Source: Cryobacterium sp. Y11
GTDB taxonomy: Bacteria > Actinomycetota > Actinomycetes > Actinomycetales > Microbacteriaceae
DNA: 64,000 bases
Reading direction: 5' to 3'
Assembly (NCBI RefSeq): GCF_002929535.1
Contig: NZ_PJJO01000052.1
Span: 1 to 64,000, forward strand
The notes below the pieces were generated by a model, which made no database searches, was not told where the DNA came from, and saw only the letters and a program-made list of their open reading frames with translations. The position numbers and the translations under genes were made by a program. Of this stretch, positions 25,053 through 34,098 are shown in pieces (the stretch's first letter is position 1; every line of letters begins with the position of its first letter).

Positions 25053-26270
25053 CTACTGGAACGCGGAGATTCCGGTGATCGCGCGGCCGACCACGAGGGT
25101 GTTGATCTCGTAGCTGCCCTCGTAGGTGTAAAGAGCCTCGGCGTCGGCGAAGATGCGGGCCATGCCATAGTCGGTGGAGATGCCGTTGCCGCCGAGTACG
25201 GAGCGGCCGAGCGCCACGGATTCGCGCATGCGCGCGCTGGCGGATGCCTTGGCCATCGCGGCGTGCTCGGGCCGGAGCGAGCCGGACTGCTGCAGCTGGG
25301 CGACGCGCACCATCGTTCCCAGCGACGTCGTTGCGTTCTCCAGAATGCGCACGAGTTTCTCTTGCACCAGTTGGAACGACGCGATCGGCTTTCCAAACTG
25401 CTTGCGCTCGAGGGCGTAGCGCAGCGCATGGTCGTAGGCGGCGAACTGCAACCCAACGGTCTGCCAGCCCACCCAGACCCTGGAGTTGGTGAGCAGCCGG
25501 TTGGTGTCGTGAAAACTGGTCGCTCCTGGTAGTCGGTCGCGTTCGGCGACCACAACGTTGTCGAGGGTGATCGTGGCGTTCTGCACGATGCGCAGGGCGA
25601 TTTTGTTCTCGATCGCCTCCGCCGTGTACCCGGGCAGGGTTGCATCGACGATGAAACCCTTGATCTGGTCGTCGTCGGTATCGCGCGCCCAGACCAATAC
25701 GTTAGCGGCGAAGGTCCCGCTGCCGATCCAGCGCTTGATGCCGTTCAGCGTCCACGAGTCGCCCGTGCGGGTGGCGGTCGTCTCCATATTGCGGGAGACG
25801 TCCGAGCCATGTTCGGGCTCGGTAAGCGCAAAGGCGCCAATTTTGCGCAGGGAAATGGCGTCGGCTAGAAAGCGTTCACGCTGGTCGTCGGTGCCGAGCT
25901 GGGCGATGGCCGCTGCGAACAGGCCACTGTGCACGCCGACAAAGGTGGAGATGGAGGCATCCACTCGGGACAGCTCGACGGTCATGAACCCGTGCAGCAA
26001 GAAATTGCCGCCGCGGGCGCAGAGATCAACGAGGTTCAGGGCGCTCAGAGCGGGAATCACCTCGAACGGGAACGTGGCGTTGTTCCAATGCTCAGCCACG
26101 ACCGGGCGGATATCGCGCTCGAATACCTCACGCGCATGAGCCAGAAGCTGCTGCTCATCGGGGCTAAGAAAATCTTGATAGGAGAAGAAATCTGCGGTGG
26201 GACCGGTATAGAAGGTGGATGCATCCGCTTCGGTAGTGCCGAGCTGCGGGCTATCAACGACAACGCTCAT
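25053..26270 (-). CDS. acyl-CoA dehydrogenase, glutaryl-CoA dehydrogenase-like
   Basis: 405 aa FAD enzyme that removes two hydrogens from an acyl-CoA. It shows FALTEPEHGSDVSRNMETTA (flavin-binding), WIGSGTFAANVLVWARD, and the C-terminal ARIFADAEALYTYEGSYEINTLVVGRAITG. YEGSYEIN holds the catalytic Glu, in the position used by glutaryl-CoA and isovaleryl-type enzymes. ATG 26270 has AGAGGA upstream; the open frame to 26366 is not supported. It stands alone between fbiC and the tRNA-editing gene. The acyl chain preference is not readable. Confidence 0.9.
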   Translation of the reverse strand: MSVVVDSPQLGTTEADASTFYTGPTADFFSYQDFLSPDEQQLLAHAREVFERDIRPVVAEHWNNATFPFEVIPALSALNLVDLCARGGNFLLHGFMTVELSRVDASISTFVGVHSGLFAAAIAQLGTDDQRERFLADAISLRKIGAFALTEPEHGSDVSRNMETTATRTGDSWTLNGIKRWIGSGTFAANVLVWARDTDDDQIKGFIVDATLPGYTAEAIENKIALRIVQNATITLDNVVVAERDRLPGATSFHDTNRLLTNSRVWVGWQTVGLQFAAYDHALRYALERKQFGKPIASFQLVQEKLVRILENATTSLGTMVRVAQLQQSGSLRPEHAAMAKASASARMRESVALGRSVLGGNGISTDYGMARIFADAEALYTYEGSYEINTLVVGRAITGISAFQ

Positions 26271-26405
26271 TGCTGGTCCTCTCTGACCTGGTACACCTGA
26301 ATTCTGCGCCAAAGAGGGGAATTGCGCAATCTCTCGCGCTAAGACCATGCAAAGTGCGCGCCTCATGACCGTAATGGCTCATCGGATTGCACTCTATGGG
26401 CAAAA

Positions 26406-27275
26406 CTAGCGTGAGGCTGAGGTGTTCATGGTGAGCACATTGGTGCCGCCCTGGTCGTGCAAGGCCAGCGTCACGGCTGCCGCGCCGAGCTGGCCGAGCG
26501 AGTCGACGTGGGTGCCGCCGCACGGGATGCGCACGCTATGGCCCGGCAGCTCGCAGACCCAGTAGCGGCGATCCGTTAAAAGGTCTCCGTCGCACTCGAT
26601 GCGCACCGCTGCATCCGTTGTCGTCCATGCCGCAAGGGTTGCGTTAACGGTCGCTTCGATCGAGACGAGCGCCTCGGCGAAGTCGTCGACGACGAAACCC
26701 TTCTTGCGCAGCGACTTTCCGAGCCGATAGGTGTCAACCGAGGCATTCGGGCCGATCAGCGACTCGTCGATGGCTAACCCGTCAAAGTCGGGCTGGCCGA
26801 GGCCGTCGGCGCGTACCTCCTTCTTCCAGCGATTGGCGAGGGCGCCGTTGAGGGCGAGCGATGCTAGATGACACGCGGTGTGCCCGGCGCTGGTGGCAAC
26901 GCGTGAGTCTTCGTCGACCTCGACCGTCACCGTATCGCCGGCCGAGAGTCCGGCCGCATCGACGACGTGCACCACAACAAAGGCCCACCCTGGTGTTCCC
27001 TTGGCCACCGGAATATCGTCACCGATGAAGAGCGTCGATCCGTCGGTGGCTCCGACGATGCAGTCCTCAACCGGCCAAAAAGCCGCGCCGTGGTAGAGCA
27101 AGGCCTGGTCGGGTCCCTGATCGGGCCAGCCAGCATCGACCGGATGCACCGTTGTCCGGTCGAGCAGCACGGCGAAGCGCCCATCGGGTAGCTTCTCGCT
27201 GTGCAGCACCGTTGCCTGCGTGTCAACGGCACCGCTCGGGTAGAGCACACGGGTATCTTCGGTGGGCAGGGTCAT
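26406..27275 (-). CDS. AlaX-like alanyl-tRNA editing protein
   Basis: 289 aa, a freestanding relative of the AlaRS editing domain. The zinc ligands are visible: HTACH (about residues 117-121) and CGGTHV (about 249-254). The N-terminal half is a beta-barrel-like region (ATVLHSEKLPDGRFAVLLDRT, HPVDAGWPDQG). Such proteins hydrolyse mischarged Ser- or Gly-tRNA(Ala) in the cytoplasm. AAAGGA precedes ATG 27275. No aminoacylation domain is present. Conservation of both zinc motifs argues that it is active. Confidence 0.82.
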   Translation of the reverse strand: MTLPTEDTRVLYPSGAVDTQATVLHSEKLPDGRFAVLLDRTTVHPVDAGWPDQGPDQALLYHGAAFWPVEDCIVGATDGSTLFIGDDIPVAKGTPGWAFVVVHVVDAAGLSAGDTVTVEVDEDSRVATSAGHTACHLASLALNGALANRWKKEVRADGLGQPDFDGLAIDESLIGPNASVDTYRLGKSLRKKGFVVDDFAEALVSIEATVNATLAAWTTTDAAVRIECDGDLLTDRRYWVCELPGHSVRIPCGGTHVDSLGQLGAAAVTLALHDQGGTNVLTMNTSASR

Positions 27276-27311
27276 GGCTGGTCCTTTCAAACGGATGCTG
27301 CCGAGCAGCAA

Positions 27312-27345
27312 GAAAAAAGGTGCCGCCACGACCGTGGCGGCACCT
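27312..27345 (-). terminator. intrinsic terminator of the small Lys-rich gene
   Basis: On the minus strand, AGGTGCCGCCACG pairs with CGTGGCGGCACCT (27318-27330/27333-27345) and is followed by TTTTTTCTTG. This is a classic rho-independent terminator. It separates the 40-aa gene from the AlaX-like gene. Confidence 0.93.
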
Positions 27346-27407
27346 GCTGCGCCCAGTTACTGCAGCGCACGGCCCCGAGTCATTCCAGGACCGAGAAGTT
27401 GCGGAAC

Positions 27408-27530
27408 CTAGCTCTTGCGGGCCCGAGAAGCCGTCTCTTCAGACTTAGCCTTCTTGTCGGCCCTCTTTTCCTTGAGAGACTTGTCGGCAACCTTTTTGGT
27501 TGCATCCTTTTTCGGTGATTTGTCAGCCAT
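27408..27530 (-). CDS. small Lys-rich protein
   Basis: 40 aa: MADKSPKKDATKKVADK followed by SLKEKRADKKAKSE and a short Arg/Lys tail. GGAG lies 6 bases before ATG 27530, and an excellent terminator follows. Similar short basic proteins starting MADKSPKK are common in Actinobacteria, but their role is unknown. The charge suggests nucleic-acid or ribosome contact; this is a guess. Confidence 0.75.
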   Translation of the reverse strand: MADKSPKKDATKKVADKSLKEKRADKKAKSEETASRARKS

Positions 27531-27754
27531 TTTGTACTCCTTCGCGCCGAGCCGTGGGGCCCCGTCACCTTGAGAATACGCGGAAAAACCACAAACGGCA
27601 TCCCGGCGTGCAGACCATAGTGACGGATGCCGCACGGAAGGCCGGAGTCGATCGATCTGCCCTGTGCACGGCTGCCGGTCTGCCGTAAGCTGGCGCTGCA
27701 TTGCCACCCGCCACCCGTCGGCAGAACGGGATCGATCAGCGAAAGGTCACCGCC

Positions 27755-28000
27755 ATGAGCCATAGCGCCACCTACAGTGCAGTCCTGTTTGGACCCAACC
27801 CGATTGCCGCCGGAACCGAGGTAGAACTGGAATACATCGACGGTGAATACCAGGACGTGGTCGTGTTGGAGGCGGTTGAAGACGCCGAAACGATCACCCG
27901 CACCTATAAGCGCGGGCGCGAGACCGACGAGCCCATCCCCTACCGCTTTGTCGAGGAAGACATCGCGGAGTTCGACGCCGAGGCCGACGTGCCCAACTGA
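27755..28000 (+). CDS. conserved small acidic protein, unknown function
   Basis: 81 aa, strongly acidic (YIDGEYQDVVVLEAVEDAETITRTYKRGRETDEPIPYRFVEEDIAEFDAEADV). The sequence alternates strands, suggesting a small beta fold, with no membrane segment. ATG 27755 has AAAGG 8 bases upstream. It is a single-gene unit ended by a 22-bp perfect hairpin. No family recognised. Confidence 0.7.
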   Translation: MSHSATYSAVLFGPNPIAAGTEVELEYIDGEYQDVVVLEAVEDAETITRTYKRGRETDEPIPYRFVEEDIAEFDAEADVPN

Positions 28001-28048
28001 AACCGGCGGGGAGGCATCCGCTGAACAGCGGATGCCTCCCCGCCGGTT
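28001..28048. terminator. 22-bp perfect hairpin terminator between convergent genes
   Basis: Arms 28001-28022 and 28027-28048 are perfectly complementary around GAAC. The tip of the stem is the repeated motif facing itself: GCATCCGCT-GAAC-AGCGGATGC. AA/TT flank the stem on each side. It serves the small acidic gene (+) and probably the ThrE gene (-). Confidence 0.92.
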
Positions 28049-28072
28049 TCGAGGGTTAGATGCGCCGGAGCG

Positions 28073-29419
28073 TTAGATGCGCTTCGTGGCGTCGCGGCCG
28101 CGCCGCACCGGCAGGGCCATCAGCGGCCCGACGAAACGGCGTTGCAAGCGCCGCGCCGGACCCCAGACGATCTGCACGATGTACTGCGACAGGAGCGCGC
28201 CTGCCGCGAGGGCCATTGCGATGCCCGCAGCGGTGAGTAACGCCAGCAGCCCGTTGATATCGCCCTCGGAGAGCTGGAGCAGCCCGCGAAACAGGGTGAG
28301 TCCCGGCACCAACGGCACCAAAGCCGTCACCATGATGACCAGGGGCGGGGTGCGCACGATGCGGGCGGCTACGGCGGCCAGCAGCCCGACACCGAGGGCG
28401 CTCGCCGCCGAAGACCCAACGAGGCCGAACCCGCCGGCCATGGCCGCGACGAACAGAAATTCGGCCAGGGCGCCTAGCACGCAGACCACCCAGACTGCGC
28501 GCCACGGTACCTGCACCGCCAGCGCAAACCCGATCACGATCACGATCGCGGCCACGAGCAGCACCGGCAGAACTCCCAGTGTCACGATCGGGTTCGAATC
28601 GATCTCGAGCACCAGCCCGAACCGGGCCAGGAACAGCGCGGAACCGGACACTCCGGTGACCAGTCCGGCCGTGATGAGCAGGGCCTCCACCATTCGGGCG
28701 GTTCCGGTGAGATAAAAGCCCGACAGCGTGTCATGCACGGCGCCGAAGGTTGTCACTCCGGCCAGGAGCATGATGATGGTCGCTACGACTACGAGCGAGG
28801 GGTTCGCCGTGGGATCGATCAGCCGCACGATCGCGGCGACGATTGGGCCGATCGCGCCCCCGACGACGGTCTGATAGAACAACGGAACCTGGCGGTGGTC
28901 GAGTACCGAGGTGATCCAGTCGATGATCCAGGTGGCCACGAACGCGGCGATGATCACGGTGGGGCCGGCGCCGATGAGCACGGCCGCGCCCGCCCCGACC
29001 AGGCTCCAGCCGATGCGCCGCCACTGCTTAGGTACCTGCGGCTTGGAGCTGACGATGGTCGCCAGAATTTTCCGGGCTTCGGCCACCTCGATCGGTTTCT
29101 CGATGATGTCGGCGATCAGCTCAGACGTCGCGGTGAGCTTGGAATAGTCGAGCGTGCGGTACTTCACATTACGGCTGCGAATGATCGACTCGTGCGTCGC
29201 CGCATCCTCCTGCGTCAGCGTGATGGTCGTGTGCGTAATGTTCGCGTCGGTGCCCTTGAGCCCGTAGGCACGGGTGAGCGCGATCATGGCGGCGGTGGCG
29301 TCTTCGGCGCCAGCACCGGCCGTGAAGATAACCTCGGCGAGGCGCATCGTGAGGTCGAGCACCGCCCGGGTATAGCCGGCGTGGTCGAGCGAGATGGCGG
29401 TGGTCTTGCTAAAACTCAT
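28073..29419 (-). CDS. threonine/serine exporter, ThrE family
   Basis: 448 aa. The N-terminal ThrE domain begins with YTRAVLDLTMRLAEVIFTAGAGAEDATAAM, typical of the family, followed by about 10 hydrophobic segments covering both the ThrE and ThrE_2 halves in one chain. The segment VPLFYQTVVGGAIGPIVAAI is also typical. It should export L-threonine/L-serine using proton motive force. The start ATG at 29419 overlaps the stop of the upstream acyl-CoA-dehydrogenase-like gene (ATGA), so translation is coupled. A good hairpin lies after it. Confidence 0.88.
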   Translation of the reverse strand: MSFSKTTAISLDHAGYTRAVLDLTMRLAEVIFTAGAGAEDATAAMIALTRAYGLKGTDANITHTTITLTQEDAATHESIIRSRNVKYRTLDYSKLTATSELIADIIEKPIEVAEARKILATIVSSKPQVPKQWRRIGWSLVGAGAAVLIGAGPTVIIAAFVATWIIDWITSVLDHRQVPLFYQTVVGGAIGPIVAAIVRLIDPTANPSLVVVATIIMLLAGVTTFGAVHDTLSGFYLTGTARMVEALLITAGLVTGVSGSALFLARFGLVLEIDSNPIVTLGVLPVLLVAAIVIVIGFALAVQVPWRAVWVVCVLGALAEFLFVAAMAGGFGLVGSSAASALGVGLLAAVAARIVRTPPLVIMVTALVPLVPGLTLFRGLLQLSEGDINGLLALLTAAGIAMALAAGALLSQYIVQIVWGPARRLQRRFVGPLMALPVRRGRDATKRI

Positions 29420-30669
29420 GAGGAGCGCAAATCTACTGGGCCCTGATCGATCGGGCCGAGAACGGATGCTGCGGCTGTGCCGTGCGCGGAGTCCGCGTCT
29501 GACGGTTGAAAGAAACCCGCGAGCACGTCGCGGTAGAGCCGGGCCAGTTCGGAGTCCGCATTGTAGGCTGAGCCCCCGACGACCTGCACGGCCGTATCGA
29601 CGACGAACTTCGCGTTCTGAGTGGCGCGGTATTTGAGGCCGGACAGTTGAGTGAACCAGGCCGGGCCGGTCTGCCACGTCTGCTCGTCGACCGCGCGGGC
29701 GAGCGCGTCGATCTGCGGATAGATGCCATCCATTGCCATCACCAGACCGCCCACTCGCCAGCGCGCGACCGGATCTTGGGCGTGCGTGCGGCCATCATTC
29801 TTGAGCGAGGTGCGCCGCTTGGCGCCGGCCACGGCGAGCTCGACCGCGCGCTGGCCGATCCCGGTGTAGACAGCGGCGAGCAAAATCTCAAAGTTGGCAA
29901 AGATACCGGCCACGAGCGGGTCGCCGTTGGGCCCGACCGGCAGCTGCCGTACCACTCGGTCTGGGCGGGCGAGTGCGCCATCGAGTAGCGTGCTCTGGCT
30001 CTGGCTGGCGCGCATGCCGAGGGTATTCCAGTCGTCTTTCACGCCGATGCCGGTATCCGTTCGGTCGAGAAAAGCCCAGACGATGGTGGGGTTTTCTGGA
30101 TCGGACGAGTCCAGTCCGTGGGTGCCGAGGCGGGTCCAGGCGGGGGAGAGCGAGGTGAAAATTTTGGTGCCGGTGAACCGGTAGCCGCCGCCTGGCTGGG
30201 GGAGGGCATCCGTTGTTGAGCCGAACAGCATGAGGTCGTTGCCCCGTTCGCTCACGCCAAAGCCGAAAATTTCGTCGCGGCCGGCCTCGGCGAGCACAAA
30301 GTCCAGCGAATGGTCGCCCTGGTCGTGCAGGCTTCTCGCGACGCCGGTCCAGACCAGGTGCATGTTCACGGCGAGTGCCGTTGCCGGGGCGTGCGCAGCG
30401 AGCAGAGTCTGGGCTCTGGTCGTCTGCTGCAGGGTCAGGCCGAGTCCGCCGAATTCGACCGGCACGAGGGCGCGCAGGTAGCCGGCCGCGACGAGTCCCT
30501 GGAGGTCTTCGTCGAAGAAGGAATTGGTCTGGTCATACCCGGCGGCTCGCGAGCGGATGCCGGCCAGCAGATCCGCAGAGAACAGAGCGTCGGGTGCACT
30601 CGAAGGGACAGAAACGAGCGCCGCCGGAGGGGTTTCGGGCAGGGCTATAGCAGGGAGAAACTCGGTCAC
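29416..30669 (-). CDS. acyl-CoA dehydrogenase-fold flavoprotein, possibly monooxygenase-like
   Basis: 417 aa with the ACAD fold: an N-terminal helical domain (DLQGLVAAGYLRALVPVEFGGLGL), a beta domain (YRFTGTKIFTSLSPAWTRLGTHG; DDWNTLGMRASQSQST), and a C-terminal helical domain (GLKYRATQNAKFVVDTAVQVVGGSAYNADSELARLYRDVLAGFFQP). The catalytic Glu regions of fatty-acyl dehydrogenases are not evident. The ending is closer to DszC-type flavin-dependent monooxygenases. GTG start at 30669. It lies 10 bp after a DUF4349 gene and overlaps thrE. Substrate unknown. Confidence 0.75.
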   Translation of the reverse strand: MTEFLPAIALPETPPAALVSVPSSAPDALFSADLLAGIRSRAAGYDQTNSFFDEDLQGLVAAGYLRALVPVEFGGLGLTLQQTTRAQTLLAAHAPATALAVNMHLVWTGVARSLHDQGDHSLDFVLAEAGRDEIFGFGVSERGNDLMLFGSTTDALPQPGGGYRFTGTKIFTSLSPAWTRLGTHGLDSSDPENPTIVWAFLDRTDTGIGVKDDWNTLGMRASQSQSTLLDGALARPDRVVRQLPVGPNGDPLVAGIFANFEILLAAVYTGIGQRAVELAVAGAKRRTSLKNDGRTHAQDPVARWRVGGLVMAMDGIYPQIDALARAVDEQTWQTGPAWFTQLSGLKYRATQNAKFVVDTAVQVVGGSAYNADSELARLYRDVLAGFFQPSDADSAHGTAAASVLGPIDQGPVDLRSS

Positions 30670-30679
30670 AGTGACAAGC

Positions 30680-31537
30680 CTATGCAGCCTTGCGGCTGCG
30701 TGCGAACAACCGCACGATTAGCAGCACAATTGCTCCCACAATTGCCAGGGCGACCAGCCAGGGGAGGGCGACGCCGAGGCCGATGAGCAGGCCGCCGAGG
30801 GCGGTGATCAGGGCGGTCCAGCCGGCTGCGATGCCGGTCCAGAAATTGTCAGGACCCCCCGCAGCCACGGTGCCCTCGGCGACCAGTTCGAGCTGCACGG
30901 TGGAGTAGTCGATCTGGTCGGCGAGAAAATCGCGCTGGGATTTCAGGCTTTCCAGTTCGCCTTGCCGACTCGACAGTGCGCTCTCGATGCTGATCAGATC
31001 CGCTGTGCTGGTAGCCGAAGCCATCAGGGCCAGTAACCGGTCGACGGAGGTGGTGAGCGCGGTGATGCGGGCGTCAAGATCTTGGCGCTGCTGAGTCACA
31101 TCTTGGGCGGTGAGGGAGACGAAGTTGAGTCGACCGAGCTTCTTGAGATCGGTCAGGGTGCGGTCGAGCTCGTCGGACGGAATGCGCAGGGTCAGGGTGG
31201 CACTCGCCGGTTGAATATCGGTGGCCGGGTTCTCGCTGCGGCTGTCGACGCGTCCGCCGGCCTGCTCGGTGATGGTGACCGCTGATTCGCTCGCCGCCAC
31301 CGGGTTGGGGGCCGTGATTGACAGGGAGCCGGTGGTGATGACATCACGGTTGGCCGTGTTCACATCATCGGTGGTGCCGGTGACGGCGCTACTATCGAAT
31401 GCTTTGTCGCCGGCTGCGGGTGCCACCCGACCGGAAATGCTCTCGTCCGTACTGACGGAGCCTGAGTTGCTGGCAGTACATCCCGTTAACAGAACGGCCG
31501 TCACGAGCACCGCAACCACACCCCAAGTTCGTCGCAT
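30680..31537 (-). CDS. DUF4349 lipoprotein
   Basis: 285 aa. Signal peptide ending LLTGC marks a lipoprotein. The extracellular part contains NRDVITTGSLSITAPNP, LTLRIPSDELDRTLTDLKKLGRL, then a coiled coil (QDVTQQRQDLDARITAL...LISIESALSSRQGELESLKSQ) and a C-terminal membrane helix pair (ITALGGLLIGLGVALPWLVALAIVGAIVLLIVRLF). This is the standard DUF4349 layout, with anchors at both ends. The role is unknown, presumed envelope-related. It is the first gene of the ACAD-like/ThrE run. Confidence 0.85.
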   Translation of the reverse strand: MRRTWGVVAVLVTAVLLTGCTASNSGSVSTDESISGRVAPAAGDKAFDSSAVTGTTDDVNTANRDVITTGSLSITAPNPVAASESAVTITEQAGGRVDSRSENPATDIQPASATLTLRIPSDELDRTLTDLKKLGRLNFVSLTAQDVTQQRQDLDARITALTTSVDRLLALMASATSTADLISIESALSSRQGELESLKSQRDFLADQIDYSTVQLELVAEGTVAAGGPDNFWTGIAAGWTALITALGGLLIGLGVALPWLVALAIVGAIVLLIVRLFARSRKAA

Positions 31538-31675
31538 ACCTCACTGTATTGGCGCGCCAACGGAGCTGTCTGGAGGCAGTCTGGGAGTCGCATCACAATT
31601 GAGACTCGACTCCTACCCCCGAAGTAAGGTCATCAGGTCGGCGGTTGACTGCGCCGCGACAATCAGGAGGACAAC

Positions 31676-31897
31676 ATGGGATTCATTGACAATGCCAAGG
31701 ATGCGCTTGATGCCACGGGCCAGAAGATTGGCCGGGCGGCGGAGGACGCCAAGGACCGGATCGACGACAAGGTCGACGAGGCCAAGGCCGACTCCAAGGT
31801 GAAGAAGGCAGAGGCCGAGGTTAAGCACGCCGAAGCCGAGCGGGGCGCCACGGAGACCAAGAACGATTTCAAGGCCACGCTGCGCGACGATAATTAG
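31676..31897 (+). CDS. small LEA-like charged helical protein
   Basis: 73 aa: MGFIDNAKDALDATGQKIG and RAAEDAKDRIDDKVDEAKAD, then a Lys/Ala/Glu-rich tail. The 11-mer-like spacing of Ala, Asp, Lys and Glu predicts one long amphipathic helix, like group 3 LEA proteins or CsbD-like stress proteins. AGGAGG precedes ATG 31676. The stop is 5 bases before the hydrolase start at 31900, so they may be co-transcribed. Desiccation or osmotic protection is a guess from composition. Confidence 0.7.
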   Translation: MGFIDNAKDALDATGQKIGRAAEDAKDRIDDKVDEAKADSKVKKAEAEVKHAEAERGATETKNDFKATLRDDN

Positions 31898-31899
31898 GT

Positions 31900-32733
31900 A
31901 TGAACTGGTGGGCGGAACTGATGACACGTCGGCCCCGCCCACCGCTTTTGCACGTGGCGACGGATGCCGGCACCGGCCCGGTCGTCATTCTCGTGCACGG
32001 CATCGCGTCCTCGTCGGTGACTTTCTACGCGGTGATTCCCTTGCTGACCCCGAATCACCGGGTAATCGCGGTGGATATTCTGGGCTTCGGGCAGTCGCCG
32101 GCGCCGGACGGATGCGAATATCGGCTGGAGGATCATGTCGAGTCCTTGGCCGCGACCATCCGCTCATTGAAGCTTCGAGAGCCGTTCGTGCTGGTCGGCC
32201 ACTCGCTGGGCAGTCTGATCAGCACCCGCTATGCGGCGATGGAACGGCACGGTCGGATTGCGACATTCTGGCGGCTCGTGGCCCGTCGCAGCACGGTGTC
32301 GCGCATGGTGCTCGTGGGGCCGCCGGTCTACGTATCGCCGAGCGATATCGGCGATCCGCGGGTCAAGGCGCGGGTCGGCGCCTACCTGCGGGCCTACGAC
32401 TTTCTGCGCGCCAACAAGGATTTCACGCTCGCCAACGCGTCGATCATCACGCGTTTGCTGCCCAAGGGCACCTTCGAGCTGACCGAGAAAACCTGGACAC
32501 CGTTCATTAAATCGATGGAGCACTGCATCGAATCTCAGACCGTGGTGAGCGATATTGCGAGCCTCGAGGTACCGGTCGACGTGATTTACGGTGCGCTCGA
32601 CCAATTCATCGCTCAGGGCAGCCTGATCATTATTGAGCGGATGCGCCACGTCACGATGCATCGCGTCGAGGCCAACGATCACATCATCCGTCGGCGTCTG
32701 GCGCGGGTGCTCGTGCGGGTGATCGACAGCTGA
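31900..32733 (+). CDS. alpha/beta hydrolase
   Basis: 277 aa. VVILVHGIASSSVTFYAVIPLL gives the HG oxyanion motif, GHSLGS is the nucleophile elbow, VPVDVIYGALDQFI contributes the acid, and the His lies in VEANDHIIRR. A basic segment precedes the cap. No signal peptide. It begins 2 bases after the small helical gene. Substrate unknown. Confidence 0.87.
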   Translation: MNWWAELMTRRPRPPLLHVATDAGTGPVVILVHGIASSSVTFYAVIPLLTPNHRVIAVDILGFGQSPAPDGCEYRLEDHVESLAATIRSLKLREPFVLVGHSLGSLISTRYAAMERHGRIATFWRLVARRSTVSRMVLVGPPVYVSPSDIGDPRVKARVGAYLRAYDFLRANKDFTLANASIITRLLPKGTFELTEKTWTPFIKSMEHCIESQTVVSDIASLEVPVDVIYGALDQFIAQGSLIIIERMRHVTMHRVEANDHIIRRRLARVLVRVIDS

Positions 32734-32892
32734 TTCCCCACCACGGTCCTAACATGGGCCCGGCACCCCGCCGAGAAACCCACCTGGGAAAAATAGGGTC
32801 CAGCTCGGCCTCTAGTGCGTTCGATCGAGCGCATAAGCAGCCACGCTCATCTTTTCACCGGATAGATGTGCCGCCGAGGCGCGCCCGATGCC

Positions 32893-32898
32893 TAAGCT
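32893..32898 (+). promoter_or_regulatory. -10 element of a leaderless promoter (aldo/keto reductase)
   Basis: TAAGCT, six bases (GGGCGT), then ATG 32905. No Shine-Dalgarno sequence. Nearly the same block (TAGGCT GGGGCG ATG) precedes the second aldo/keto reductase gene at 48766. Confidence 0.5.
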
Positions 32899-32904
32899 GG
32901 GCGT

Positions 32905-33891
32905 ATGCAAAAACGCACCCTCGGACGAACTGGCCGCACTGTCTCCGTGATTGGTCTGGGTACCTGGCAGCTCGGGGGTGACTGGGGAGCGGTGTCTGAC
33001 GCCGACGCGACCGGCGTGCTCGCCGCATCCGCTGATGCCGGTGTTACCTTCTTTGATACAGCGGATGTCTACGGTGACGGCCGCAGCGAGCGACTGATTG
33101 GGCAGTTTCTCGCGAACGATGCCCTCGGCGCGGAGATTACGGTGGCCACCAAGATGGGTCGTCGGGTCGCGCAGGTGCCCGAGAATTTCGTGCTCGCTAA
33201 TTTTCGGGCCTGGACTGATCGGTCGCGAAAGAATCTCGGAATGGACACCCTTGACCTCGTGCAACTGCACTGCCCGCCGAGCGCGGTCTTCGACTCCGGT
33301 GAGGTCTATGACGCACTCGACACCCTCGTCGACGAGCAAGTCATCGCCAATTATGGCGTGAGTGTGGAGACCTGCGACCAGGCGCTCGCCGCTATCACGC
33401 ATCCGGGCATCGCAACCGTGCAGATCATTCTGAACGCCTTTCGACTCAAGCCGCTCGACGAGGTGCTGCCCGCCGCACGCGCTGCCGGGGTGGGCATTAT
33501 CGCCCGAGTGCCACTGGCCAGCGGTTTGTTGACCGGCAAGTACACCGTAGACACGGTGTTCGCGGAGAGCGACCACCGCAACTTTAACCGGGACGGCAGC
33601 CACTTTGACGTTGGCGAAACCTTCTCCGGCGTCGACTTTGAGGTGGGTCTGCAGGCCGCGACCGAGTTTGCCGCCCTCGCCCCGGCCGGCCTCTCGCCCG
33701 CCCAAGCGGCGCTGGCTTGGGTCGCCCAAATCGACGGCGTGAGCGCCGTCATTCCCGGTGCCCGCTCGGTCGCGCAGGCGCAGGGCAACGCCACCGCCGG
33801 GGTTGCCGAAGCGCTCGGCCTGGAATTCAACGAGGGCGTGCAAGACATCTACGACCGACTCCTGCGGGAGCAGATCCACCCCCGCTGGTAG
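32905..33891 (+). CDS. aldo/keto reductase
   Basis: 328 aa NADPH-dependent TIM-barrel oxidoreductase. It starts QKRTLGRTGRTVSVIGLGTWQLGGDWG. The catalytic tetrad positions are visible: Asp and Tyr in FFDTADVYGDG, Lys in VATKMG, and His in LVQLHCPP. The cofactor site is RVPLASGLLTGKYT and VIPGARSVAQAQGN. This subgroup resembles YajO/Tas-like enzymes. It is monocistronic by position. Substrate unknown. Confidence 0.9.
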   Translation: MQKRTLGRTGRTVSVIGLGTWQLGGDWGAVSDADATGVLAASADAGVTFFDTADVYGDGRSERLIGQFLANDALGAEITVATKMGRRVAQVPENFVLANFRAWTDRSRKNLGMDTLDLVQLHCPPSAVFDSGEVYDALDTLVDEQVIANYGVSVETCDQALAAITHPGIATVQIILNAFRLKPLDEVLPAARAAGVGIIARVPLASGLLTGKYTVDTVFAESDHRNFNRDGSHFDVGETFSGVDFEVGLQAATEFAALAPAGLSPAQAALAWVAQIDGVSAVIPGARSVAQAQGNATAGVAEALGLEFNEGVQDIYDRLLREQIHPRW

Positions 33892-34098
33892 TGTCGCGGT
33901 GCCCCTGGCACCCACATTCTCGGCGCGCCCGTCCGACATCGCGTCGCGGACTCCGGCTTCGCCGAGCCGTGAGTTACGGGACGTTGAATCGTTTACTTTG
34001 TCTCAAAGCTCACGGGTCGTCGAACGGATCTCACGATTCGGCGAGGTGGAGCGGGCGGTGGGAAAAGCGGGGTACGCGAGTGGGAAGTGGCCAAAACC

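Noticed and set aside
24890..25645. N-terminal extension of FbiC to 1034 residues
   Set aside because: The extra 252 codons run antisense-free but overlap the upstream acyl-CoA dehydrogenase end in another frame, and show no FbiC homology. A ribosome-binding site supports GTG 24889.
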